A stretch of DNA of 8,045 nt, from the NCBI GenBank assembly GCA_038257535.1, contig JBBSJE010000274.1, positions 1-8,045 of the forward strand. Reading direction: 5' to 3'. Both the position numbers and the translations under genes were made by a program. The DNA comes from JAGTJU01 sp038257535. Its GTDB lineage: Bacteria; Myxococcota_A; Polyangia; Fen-1088. Under the pieces are notes generated by a model, which saw only the letters and a program-made list of their open reading frames with translations, searched no databases and was not told the origin of the DNA. Shown piece by piece: positions 1-5,214 of this stretch (position 1 is the stretch's first letter; each line of letters starts with the position of its first letter).

Positions 1-34
1 ACGTCGAACCTTGAAAATTGGCTCATCGCAGCAG

Positions 35-70
35 TCGTGCGGTGGCACAGGAATGGTGCGGCGGCAGAAG
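35..70. repeat. Imperfect direct repeat upstream of metF
   Basis: Positions 37-47 (GTGCGGTGGCA) and 56-66 (GTGCGGCGGCA) are 11-base copies with one mismatch, 19 bases apart. The similarity extends more weakly over 35-51 against 54-70. The spacing is near two helical turns, so a tandem regulator site for metF is conceivable. It could equally be chance in GC-rich DNA. Otherwise bases 1-124 hold no gene start that I can support. A plus-strand frame is open from base 1 to a stop at 136-138 but has no recognisable protein content, and it may or may not be the tail of an upstream gene. Confidence 0.25.
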
Positions 71-104
71 GCGTGCTTTTTCCCCCTTCGCGGCCGCAGT
101 TCGC

Positions 105-110
105 TATCAT
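105..110 (+). promoter_or_regulatory. Possible -10 box for metF
   Basis: TATCAT lies 14 bases before the metF ATG at 125 and matches TATAAT at four or five positions depending on weighting. No good -35 hexamer sits at the usual distance (82-87 is pyrimidine-rich). If used, the transcript would start near 117 and have a leader of only about 8 bases. There is no Shine-Dalgarno sequence before this ATG, which fits a very short leader. This is weak evidence. Confidence 0.25.
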
Positions 111-124
111 GACGCGCTTAACTC

Positions 125-1003
125 ATGAGAATCTGTGACCTGTTCCAGGCCAAGCGGCCTTTGTTTTCCTTCGAGTTCTTTCCTCCCAAAACCGACGCCG
201 GGCAGGCGTCTTTGGAAAAGACCATCAGTGAGCTTGAAGAACTGAAGCCTGCCTACGTGTCCGTGACCTACGGCGCGGGCGGTAGCACCCGCGACCGAAC
301 CATCGATCTGGTGGGGCGCATTCAACAAAAAGGCATCACAGCGATGGCGCACCTCACGTGCGTAGGGGCCAACCGCGACGAAATCGCCGCCGTGGTCAGT
401 CGTCTGGAGCAGGCAGGCGTAAAGAACATCATTGCGCTGCGGGGGGATCCCCCCGATGGCGCCACCACCTTCGAGACCACGAAGGGGGGCTTCGCCTATG
501 CATCAGAGTTGGTGGCGTTTTTGCGCGAACGCCACGCCGATCGATTTTGCGTGGCTGGCGCAGGCTATCCCGAAGGGCATGTCGAATGTCGCAACCTAGA
601 ACGGGACATCTTCAATCTGAAAAAGAAGGTCACTGCGGGGGTCGATTTTGTCGTGACGCAGCTGTTCTTCGACAACCAACACTATTTTGATTTCGTCGAC
701 CGAGCCCATCAGGCCGGCATCAACGTGCCTATCGTGCCGGGCATTATGCCCATCTTAAACGTTGGACAGATCGAGCGTTTCACCAAGATGTGCGGGGCCA
801 GCATTCCCGACGTCTTGCACCGCGAGTTGGACCGCCATCGCAACGATCCTGTGGCGGCTCAGCAATTGGGAACCGCCTACGCCACGGCACAATGTTTGGA
901 CCTGCTGCGCAGGGGGGCTCCCGGCATCCACTTTTACACGCTGAACCAATCCGCGGCGACGCGGAACATCCTGACCGCACTGCGGGCCACAGGTAGCGCC
1001 TAG
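125..1003 (+). CDS. metF: 5,10-methylenetetrahydrofolate reductase (MetF)
   Basis: This 292-residue protein is a cytoplasmic flavoenzyme of one-carbon metabolism. The family reduces 5,10-methylene-THF to 5-methyl-THF, the methyl donor for methionine synthesis. It is full length for the bacterial TIM-barrel form, which lacks the eukaryotic regulatory domain. Family motifs seen are FSFEFFPPK (residues 14-22, with Glu17 aligning to the catalytic Glu of the E. coli enzyme), VTYGAGGSTRDRT (47-59), the FAD-site ALRGDPP (104-110, Asp108), GYPEGH (147-152), VTQLFFD (177-183) and HFYTLN (269-274). The start at 125 places the FEFFPP motif at the usual distance from the N-terminus. No Shine-Dalgarno sequence precedes it. 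The next gene begins 93 bases downstream. No other methionine or folate gene is in the window, so the context does not reveal an operon. Confidence 0.96.
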   Translation: MRICDLFQAKRPLFSFEFFPPKTDAGQASLEKTISELEELKPAYVSVTYGAGGSTRDRTIDLVGRIQQKGITAMAHLTCVGANRDEIAAVVSRLEQAGVKNIIALRGDPPDGATTFETTKGGFAYASELVAFLRERHADRFCVAGAGYPEGHVECRNLERDIFNLKKKVTAGVDFVVTQLFFDNQHYFDFVDRAHQAGINVPIVPGIMPILNVGQIERFTKMCGASIPDVLHRELDRHRNDPVAAQQLGTAYATAQCLDLLRRGAPGIHFYTLNQSAATRNILTALRATGSA

Positions 1004-1048
1004 GCCCTGCCTGCCTACATTTCCGATGTCCGTTCGGCGCGGTGCAAA

Positions 1049-1078
1049 AATGCCCTAGGGCTTCCCTGTCAGGGCATT
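1049..1078. promoter_or_regulatory. Inverted repeat between metF and the HTH-like gene
   Basis: AATGCCCT (1049-1056) and AGGGCATT (1071-1078) are perfect 8-base inverted copies separated by 14 bases. The half-site centres are 22 bases apart, about two turns of DNA. A smaller AGGG-CTT-CCCT dyad (1057-1067) sits inside. The repeat lies just upstream of a -10-like box at 1084-1089, so an operator over the -35 region is one reading. A terminator is the other, but the T-run follows the hairpin only on the minus strand (A-run at 1046-1050), where no gene ends. On the plus strand only ATT follows, which makes it a poor intrinsic terminator for metF. Confidence 0.5.
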
Positions 1079-1083
1079 CGCGT

Positions 1084-1089
1084 TACACT
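1084..1089 (+). promoter_or_regulatory. Possible -10 box, leaderless start
   Basis: TACACT sits 7 bases upstream of the ATG at 1097, so a transcript from it would start at or next to the A of the start codon. The bases before the ATG (CACAGG) put AGG directly against the start codon, too close to serve as a normal ribosome binding site. Both facts fit leaderless translation. There is no strong -35 element (the best is TTCCCT at 1062-1067, inside the inverted repeat). Confidence 0.35.
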
Positions 1090-1096
1090 ACACAGG

Positions 1097-1858
1097 ATGC
1101 CTGTGGAAAAGACCTCGGCACTACCCGAGCGTGAACTCATGGTGGCTTTGTTTCACGGCGTGGTCCGGGCCGTGCGCCCGCACGTAGGGAGCTGGGATGA
1201 CCTCAAGCTGCTTCTGCTCAATGGCGCCGCGCTGGCAGTGAAGGAGCACGCGACGAAACAGGGCGCCTCGCTGGCCGACACCGCAGCGGCTTTGAAGGTT
1301 GACGTCACAACGCTACGGCGCAACTTGCCGCCGCCGCCGGGCCGGGACAGCCTGCACGATCAGATAGAGCGCGAGATTCACCGCCTGCTCGACAAAGAAG
1401 GGCGCGCCACCTTAGGTGAAATAGAAGCTTTGTTGAGTGCGGCGCCTCCTGTTGTTGCCGCCCGTCGGGTGCAGCCGCGAATTTGCGTCACCGATGTTGT
1501 GTTGCAGATGGAAGCGCAAGGGCACCTAATGCGCATCGAACGCGAACAACTTCCCACGCAATACGCCCTGGCATCGCAAAGGCCCCTGCTTCAACAAATG
1601 GGGCGCTCCCGCGAAGATTGGCTGCGCGGCTTGGGCTATTCACTGAGCATCGCGTTCGACGCGGCCTTTCGCCAAGCCCAAGAGATCAATAGCGACGCTT
1701 TTCAAAGGCGTGTTCGGCTGGCCGCAGATAGCGGCGAGCCATCTCCCGCGCCTGAAAAAGAGCGGGTGCCCTGGTTTTACTTTCAGCGCCCCAGCCACAT
1801 CGCGACGGCTGAGGTCAACGAACGCTTTGCCGCGGCCATGCGGCAAGTGATAGAATAA
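1097..1858 (+). CDS. Uncharacterised protein with HTH-like segment
   Basis: I do not recognise this 253-residue protein. No signal peptide or membrane segment is visible, so it is probably cytoplasmic. Residues 58-77 (ASLADTAAALKVDVTTLRRNL region) have the spacing and residue pattern of a helix-turn-helix: Ala/Ser before helix one, a turn at KVD, and a Thr/Arg-rich second helix. A Pro run (78-81) separates this from a second helical region (86-160), with alternating charged helices and a short QGHLMRIERE strand-like stretch that could be a winged helix. The C-terminal third is helical and then turns acidic/Pro-rich (211-222) before VPWFYFQRPSH. A DNA-binding or regulatory role is an inference from the HTH-like segment only. 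The start is the first ATG of the frame. It lacks a spaced Shine-Dalgarno sequence and may be leaderless, with a palindrome upstream that could be an autoregulatory site. Confidence 0.75.
   Translation: MPVEKTSALPERELMVALFHGVVRAVRPHVGSWDDLKLLLLNGAALAVKEHATKQGASLADTAAALKVDVTTLRRNLPPPPGRDSLHDQIEREIHRLLDKEGRATLGEIEALLSAAPPVVAARRVQPRICVTDVVLQMEAQGHLMRIEREQLPTQYALASQRPLLQQMGRSREDWLRGLGYSLSIAFDAAFRQAQEINSDAFQRRVRLAADSGEPSPAPEKERVPWFYFQRPSHIATAEVNERFAAAMRQVIE
1827..1856 (+). promoter_or_regulatory. Candidate sigma-70-type promoter for the 59-residue ORF
   Basis: TTGCCG (1827-1832) and TAGAAT (1851-1856) are separated by 18 bases and match TTGACA and TATAAT at four and five positions. The predicted start is near 1863, giving a leader of about 80 bases to the ATG at 1945. 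The elements overlap the last codons of the preceding gene, so the same bases are under coding constraint. The leader also holds a small AAGCG-GAG-CGCTT hairpin (1863-1875). Confidence 0.35.
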
Positions 1859-1944
1859 TTGGAAGCGGAGCGCTTGCCTGACGATGAAGGCGAACTGAGC
1901 CAGATGACACTTGCCATGAACCACAGTCTAGAAGGAGTTGGCCC

Positions 1945-2124
1945 ATGAGTTCCCTTGCTCGCCCCTTTCGCATTTGGCTTCGCACCACCGTGGTTGTGGT
2001 GGCCATGGCTTCTGGGCTGTGGACCTTCATCGCAAAATCTTCGCTCGCCGAAGCCCCCACGCCCGACGTCGTGGCCGATGGCGGGCAGTGGGGCAACAAG
2101 GGCGGCCGCGGAATTTACGGCTAA
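1945..2124 (+). CDS. Small secreted or membrane-anchored peptide, 59 residues
   Basis: I do not recognise this mini-protein, which starts MSSLARPFRIWLRTT and ends in a Gly-rich tail, NKGGRGIYG. Residues 6-13 are basic, and 14-30 form a hydrophobic core (TTVVVVAMASGLWTFIA). KSSLA-EA (31-37) follows and could be a signal peptidase site after Ala35, which would release about 24 residues: Pro/acid-rich first, then Gly-rich with one Trp and one Tyr. It could instead stay as a single-pass anchor. The start is well supported by a strong Shine-Dalgarno, GAAGGAG (1931-1937), with 7 bases to the ATG. A candidate promoter lies at 1827-1856 and a hairpin directly after the stop. It converges on the lipoprotein gene, whose stop lies 15 bases beyond. 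No modification, export or immunity gene is beside it, so a RiPP or toxin role has no support from context. Confidence 0.6.
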   Translation: MSSLARPFRIWLRTTVVVVAMASGLWTFIAKSSLAEAPTPDVVADGGQWGNKGGRGIYG

Positions 2125-2129
2125 CAGGC

Positions 2130-2151
2130 GGCGCTCGTACTACTGAGCGCC
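2130..2151. terminator. Hairpin between convergent genes
   Basis: GGCGCTC (2130-2136) and GAGCGCC (2145-2151) form a perfect 7-bp GC-rich stem with an 8-base loop. It lies where the plus-strand mini-protein gene (stop 2122-2124) and the minus-strand lipoprotein gene (stop 2140-2142, inside the loop) meet. A two-way terminator is a natural reading, but neither strand has a real T-run after the stem, so termination strength is uncertain. The right arm is also lipoprotein coding sequence. Confidence 0.45.
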
Positions 2152-3075
2152 AAACCCAAGGTCGCGGATGCCAGCCGGAAACGTGGCCACCTCGGTGAAC
2201 GTACGGCCATCGCTCGACCGCATCAGCGTGTCGGGCCAGCGCGAGAAGAACCAATAGCCGTGACCTTGCCAAAGGCTGGCCGCAGGATCGGGTTGTTGGC
2301 ACGCCACCCCATCTTTAAATGCGCCATCGCAATAAGCCACGTTTGTTGTTTGCAGCGCCGGATCGATGGACCAGGTTTGTGCGTCCTCGCTGATCCGCAC
2401 GCTTGCATCCTGTAGTGCCATCGCGAACCGCCCACCGCCGAAAGCAACGCTGGTGATGTTGATGTCGATGCCGGGAAGTTTTTTATTGGCCCAGGTAACG
2501 CCATCTGTTGAGGTTAAATACGAACCCCAACCGCCGCCGGAAACATATTGGCCGTTGCCATAGGCAACCTCCCCAAACCATTGTTTGATGGGCAAAGTCA
2601 CTTCAGTGAAGCTTGTGGCGTCCGCGGAAGAAAAGAACCGCCACCCAGTCGCGAAGTACATCCCATTTGCGTACGACGCACGCATCAGAAGCATTTGGTT
2701 TTCGATCAATCCAGGCTGATGCGACAAAGTTGTCCAAGTGAGGCCGCTGTCACGGGAAACCGAGATGAGGAGATCGTGTGAAACTGCCACGATCACGCCC
2801 GCGGAGCTTGGTGGACTCACAGGAGGTGGCAAATTGCGGGGTGGTTCTGTGGGGCGCGGGCCCCCCGCGCCGTCGGCAGCCATGGCATCGGCGAAAGGGT
2901 CTCCTGGGATCGTGGCATCGCCCCCTGCGAGCCCAGCATCACCGTTGATGCCAGCATCATTGCTGCCTGTGTTGGTGCCAGAGTCAACGGCATCCTTGCC
3001 GTCGCTACAGGCGTTGACGAGCGACATCACCAACAGAACCTCACCAAAGCTCTTAACCAGATTAGACGCCCTCAT
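2140..3075 (-). CDS. Lipoprotein with Asp-box, beta-propeller-like repeats
   Basis: This is a predicted 311-residue lipoprotein. The ATG at 3075 was chosen over an in-frame ATG at 3102 because a perfect AAGGAGG (3089-3083) sits 7 bases before it. The N-terminus has Arg2/Lys8, a hydrophobic stretch (13-20) and a lipobox-like LVNAC with Cys23. Residues 24-90 are a disordered Asp/Gly/Ala/Asn linker ending in a Pro-rich stretch, typical of myxobacterial surface lipoproteins. The rest carries repeats of the Asp-box type S-x-D-x-G-x-T-W: SRDSGLTWT (107), SADATSFTE (150), STDGVTWA (189), SEDAQTWS (229) and SSDGRTFTE (287). They recur about 40 residues apart with YxNGxYxxxG-like strands between them. 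This suggests a sialidase/BNR-like propeller without evidence of catalytic residues. Cys249 and Cys259 could form a disulfide. The gene follows the AI-2E gene by 28 bases and is probably co-transcribed. Its ligand is unknown. Confidence 0.85.
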   Translation of the reverse strand: MRASNLVKSFGEVLLVMSLVNACSDGKDAVDSGTNTGSNDAGINGDAGLAGGDATIPGDPFADAMAADGAGGPRPTEPPRNLPPPVSPPSSAGVIVAVSHDLLISVSRDSGLTWTTLSHQPGLIENQMLLMRASYANGMYFATGWRFFSSADATSFTEVTLPIKQWFGEVAYGNGQYVSGGGWGSYLTSTDGVTWANKKLPGIDINITSVAFGGGRFAMALQDASVRISEDAQTWSIDPALQTTNVAYCDGAFKDGVACQQPDPAASLWQGHGYWFFSRWPDTLMRSSDGRTFTEVATFPAGIRDLGFGAQ

Positions 3076-3103
3076 GACCCTGCCTCCTTGATGTTCGATC
3101 ATA

Positions 3104-4255
3104 TTAAGTTTCGCTACTCACGCTTTCCTCAGGGCTGGCGGGTCGGCTTTCCAGCAACGCACCCACCCAGTGTGTTCTTTCGAACCGGTCACAAACGATT
3201 TTCGCAGCCGCCATCACCGGAACGGCCAAAAACGCGCCAACGATGCCCCACATCCAGCCCCAGAACAGCAACCCCAGCACCAGCGCCAATGGCCCAACCG
3301 GAAGCCGGCGGCCGAGAATGGACGGCGTTATCACCATGCCTTCCAAGGTTGTTAGCGTTAAGTACAAAGCTGGAGGCAGCAGCGCAGCGCTTAGCGTGGG
3401 AAACGTCACCAAGGAGACTGAGCCAATGATCGCCACACCCGCCAAAGCGCCCAGGTAAGGGATGAAGTTGAAGAAGAACGCCATACATCCCCACAACATC
3501 GGCGTGGGAATGTTGGTTAAATACATGGCCGCGCTCACCGCACATCCCAACGCCAGATTGATGCCGGTGATGGTTACCAGGTACCGCGAGACATCAGCGC
3601 CTAGCTGTTGCACGATGGTCACAACGCGCTTTTTGTTGGACATCAATGGCATAAGCGCAACCACACGGCGCAGAACATCTTTGCCCGACGCCAACATAAA
3701 AAAAATCAGGATGAGAATGATCACCAACGAACTGGCAAAGGCAGTCAGTTGGCTCACCAGCCTTTCCTCTAACGTGGTGGTTTCCACTTTAAGTCGGCGG
3801 CCTGGCGATGTCATTTGCGCCACACGATCGGTCACTTCTGAAACCTTTTCCAAAGGCCCTTCCGCGCGACCGAGACGAAGCTGCAACTTCCGCAAAGTCC
3901 TAGGCGCCTTTTCCACAAGCTCGGCGGCGGGACCTGAAAGACTCTGTACCCCTGCGGTTGTGACGAGCACCAACACAAGACAAACCACGGCCGCAGCCAC
4001 CGCGCGCGGCAGCCCCGTCCGCATCATCAATCGAACCACGGGAGCCAGAATCAGAGCGACCACCGCTGATACGAACACCGGGACGAGAAACACCTGCGCG
4101 AAGTACAGGGTGTAAAAGCAGGCTAAAACGAACAAGCCGGTCACCGAAACCGTAGCGCGCTTTATCATTTGCCGCGCCGGCACTTGGGGCAATCCCGGCT
4201 CTATCGCCGTACGGTCAACAGGCTCCTCGAATGGTTGTTTCCGCGGTGACAACAT
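3104..4255 (-). CDS. AI-2E/PerM family membrane transporter
   Basis: This 383-residue protein is an inner-membrane member of the AI-2E (PerM/TqsA/YdiK) family. Members are proposed exporters or permeases, and some are linked to autoinducer-2 or to Na+/H+ exchange, so the substrate cannot be told here. Hydrophobic segments lie near 38-56, 57-75, 86-104, 172-190, 228-248, 253-270, 271-285, 290-308 and 322-350. A long soluble loop (105-170) follows the third, as in the family. Family signatures are NFIPYLGAL (263-271) and TPSILGRRLPVGPLALVLGLL continuing to GAFLAVPVMA (310-349). The frame is open back to 4438, but that would overlap the CBS gene and cross its terminator. The ATG at 4255 keeps a normal short cytoplasmic N-terminus and lies 14 bases after a predicted sigma-54 start. 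The ribosome site (GGGG) is weak, and ATG 4168 is an alternative. The lipoprotein gene follows closely. Confidence 0.9.
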   Translation of the reverse strand: MLSPRKQPFEEPVDRTAIEPGLPQVPARQMIKRATVSVTGLFVLACFYTLYFAQVFLVPVFVSAVVALILAPVVRLMMRTGLPRAVAAAVVCLVLVLVTTAGVQSLSGPAAELVEKAPRTLRKLQLRLGRAEGPLEKVSEVTDRVAQMTSPGRRLKVETTTLEERLVSQLTAFASSLVIILILIFFMLASGKDVLRRVVALMPLMSNKKRVVTIVQQLGADVSRYLVTITGINLALGCAVSAAMYLTNIPTPMLWGCMAFFFNFIPYLGALAGVAIIGSVSLVTFPTLSAALLPPALYLTLTTLEGMVITPSILGRRLPVGPLALVLGLLFWGWMWGIVGAFLAVPVMAAAKIVCDRFERTHWVGALLESRPASPEESVSSET

Positions 4256-4279
4256 GTAGCCCCGAATGCGAAAGCTCAC

Positions 4280-4296
4280 AGCATGTTTTGTGCCAG
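4280..4296 (-). promoter_or_regulatory. Sigma-54-like -24/-12 promoter for the AI-2E gene
   Basis: Read on the minus strand the site is CTGGCACAAAACATGCT, compared with the consensus YTGGCACGRNNNTTGCW. The GG and GC pairs have the required 10-base spacing, TGGCAC is perfect, and only two informative positions differ. Transcription would begin near 4269 with a G, 14 bases before the ATG at 4255. The strong terminator just upstream (4322-4352) means that the AI-2E gene needs its own promoter here, which supports the call. An enhancer-binding protein would be needed, but none is encoded in the window. Confidence 0.5.
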
Positions 4297-4321
4297 CACC
4301 CAGAGTTGTGAACTGATCACG

Positions 4322-4352
4322 AAAAAACCGCGCGGTGTATTTCCGCGCGGTT
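4322..4352 (-). terminator. Rho-independent terminator of the CBS gene
   Basis: AACCGCGCGG (4326-4335) and CCGCGCGGTT (4343-4352) make a perfect 10-bp stem with a 7-base loop. Read on the minus strand the stem runs directly into a T-run (complement of the A-run 4322-4327), the classic intrinsic terminator form. It lies 21 bases after the stop of the CBS-domain gene and upstream of the AI-2E gene, so the two are separate transcription units. Confidence 0.92.
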
Positions 4353-4373
4353 CTCTTTAGGGTGCGACGTGAT

Positions 4374-4838
4374 CTAATTGTTGGGGGCCGCCGCGCTGAT
4401 GGCTTCCAAAGCGTCACGCTCGCGTCCCAAAAGCGCAAGGTCGCCCAAGGACACGATGCCTATGGGTTTTTCGCCCTCCACCACGGGAATGCGCCGCACC
4501 GCTTTCGCTTCCATCATGCGCATCACATCAGTGATCGATGCATCCGCGTTCACGGTGAACACTTCACGTTGGCAAAGTTCCCGTAATTCTGTGCTGTTGA
4601 GGTCCTTGTTTTCAGCCGCCGCGCGAACCACGATGTCGCGATCCGTGACAATGCCTTTGAGCTTTTCGCCCTCGGTTACCAATACATCGCCCACACCTTC
4701 GTCGCGCATTTTGCAAGCCGCAGCAAAAATGCTGTCGCTGCCCTTCATGCTGACCAGCTTGCGGGTCATCGCGTCGCCTACGCGCTCGTTGTCTCCCTTG
4801 TTACGTTTTTCGCCCGAGTGTTTCTTTTTGTCCGTCAT
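4374..4838 (-). CDS. Twin CBS-domain protein
   Basis: This 154-residue soluble protein consists almost entirely of a CBS pair (Bateman module). CBS pairs bind adenine nucleotides such as AMP, ATP or SAM and act as energy sensors, or occasionally bind other ligands. After a basic, probably disordered N-terminus (1-18), CBS1 spans about 20-75 and ends in the family motif GIVTDRDIV (62-70). CBS2 spans about 92-140, with RRIPVVEGEKPIGIVSLGDL (115-134). The Ser/Thr-x-x-Asp ribose-contact pattern is present in both (TDRD 65-68, SLGD 130-133). No effector domain is attached, so it is a stand-alone sensor whose partner is unknown. The start is supported by GGGAGG (4850-4845), 6 bases upstream. It has its own strong terminator and a sigma-54-like promoter, which may point to stress or development control. 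Confidence 0.93.
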   Translation of the reverse strand: MTDKKKHSGEKRNKGDNERVGDAMTRKLVSMKGSDSIFAAACKMRDEGVGDVLVTEGEKLKGIVTDRDIVVRAAAENKDLNSTELRELCQREVFTVNADASITDVMRMMEAKAVRRIPVVEGEKPIGIVSLGDLALLGRERDALEAISAAAPNN

Positions 4839-4863
4839 TCGTAACCTCCCAACAAGGGAAGGA

Positions 4864-4880
4864 TGCGAGAAGCGTGCCGG
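4864..4880 (-). promoter_or_regulatory. Sigma-54-like -24/-12 promoter for the CBS gene
   Basis: Read on the minus strand the site is CCGGCACGCTTCTCGCA. GGCACG is perfect and the -12 GC lies at the required 10-base spacing from the -24 GG. Three informative positions differ from YTGGCACGRNNNTTGCW. The predicted start is near 4853 (a G), 15 bases before the ATG at 4838, with the Shine-Dalgarno GGGAGG immediately inside the leader. The geometry matches that of the site before the AI-2E gene. Confidence 0.42.
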
Positions 4881-4887
4881 CTTCCAA

Positions 4888-4912
4888 GAAACAAGGCGCA
4901 GCGGGCGCTGCC
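4888..4912 (-). terminator. Possible terminator of the yqeY-ppnP unit
   Basis: GCAGCG (4898-4903) and CGCTGC (4906-4911) are perfect inverted copies, best drawn as a 5-bp GC stem with a 4-base loop. On the minus strand the hairpin begins right after the ppnP stop codon and is followed by a T-rich stretch (CCTTGTTTCTT). The tail is interrupted, so it is weaker than the terminator at 4322-4352. Confidence 0.45.
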
Positions 4913-5199
4913 TATAGGAATTCGCAGACGTACGCGACCGGCGCGGCGGCCTTCACGTCAAAACCGCTTTTGCCTGGGACCTCGAAGCAGGTGCCGGCCG
5001 GATAAAGCGCAAAAGCGGATTGTCCCGCCAGCCGAACATCAAGAGCGCCACTGGTGACGGTCATGCGTTCTGGCGCGTCCGTGCCGAAGTGATATTCGCC
5101 GGGCGCGATGACGCCAGCGGTGGTCTTGCGTCCGTTCCGCTCAAAGCCAATGCTTTGAACCTGGCCCTCGAAATAGCTGTTGTGGCTAAGCGTGCTCAT
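4912..5199 (-). CDS. ppnP: Pyrimidine/purine nucleoside phosphorylase PpnP
   Basis: This 95-residue small cupin-fold enzyme belongs to the YaiE/PpnP (DUF1255) family. Members cleave nucleosides with phosphate to a free base and ribose-1-phosphate, with broad purine and pyrimidine range, in the cytoplasm. The length is that of the E. coli protein (about 94 residues). Matching segments are YFEGQVQSIGF (9-19), AGVIAPGEYHFGT (28-40), the hallmark PERMTVTSGALDV (43-55), YPAGTCFEVPGKSGFDV (66-82) and the ending YVCEFL (90-95), comparable to YLCRYL in E. coli. GGGGGA (5212-5207) lies 7 bases before the ATG. The gene starts 15 bases after the yqeY stop on the same strand, so the two are very likely co-transcribed. 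Confidence 0.96.
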   Translation of the reverse strand: MSTLSHNSYFEGQVQSIGFERNGRKTTAGVIAPGEYHFGTDAPERMTVTSGALDVRLAGQSAFALYPAGTCFEVPGKSGFDVKAAAPVAYVCEFL

Positions 5200-5214
5200 C
5201 TGCAGATCCCCCGT

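Noticed and set aside
20..60. Sigma-54-like site before metF (TGGCACAGG..., also TTGGCTCATCGCAGC)
   Set aside because: The GG-to-GC spacing is two bases too long in the first and one base too short in the second, and sigma-54 is strict about this spacing.
1..124. SAM or SAH riboswitch before metF
   Set aside because: I could not find the conserved core of a SAM- or SAH-type aptamer or an expression-platform hairpin, and the leader predicted from the -10-like box is too short.
3076..3102. Upstream ATG (3102) for the lipoprotein
   Set aside because: The perfect AAGGAGG site lies inside this extension and serves the ATG at 3075. The shorter form also has a better signal peptide.
3462..4115. 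Plus-strand open frame of 217 residues
   Set aside because: It is antisense to the AI-2E transmembrane gene and Thr/Arg-rich without motifs, as expected for the complement of hydrophobic codons.
4256..4438. In-frame N-terminal extension of the AI-2E protein (61 extra residues, ATG at 4438)
   Set aside because: It would overlap the end of the CBS gene and run through the strong terminator hairpin at 4322-4352. The extra residues are Arg/Thr-rich without family similarity.
4378..4917. Plus-strand open frame of 179 residues
   Set aside because: It is antisense to the CBS-domain gene, which has clear domain motifs, a ribosome site and a terminator on the other strand.
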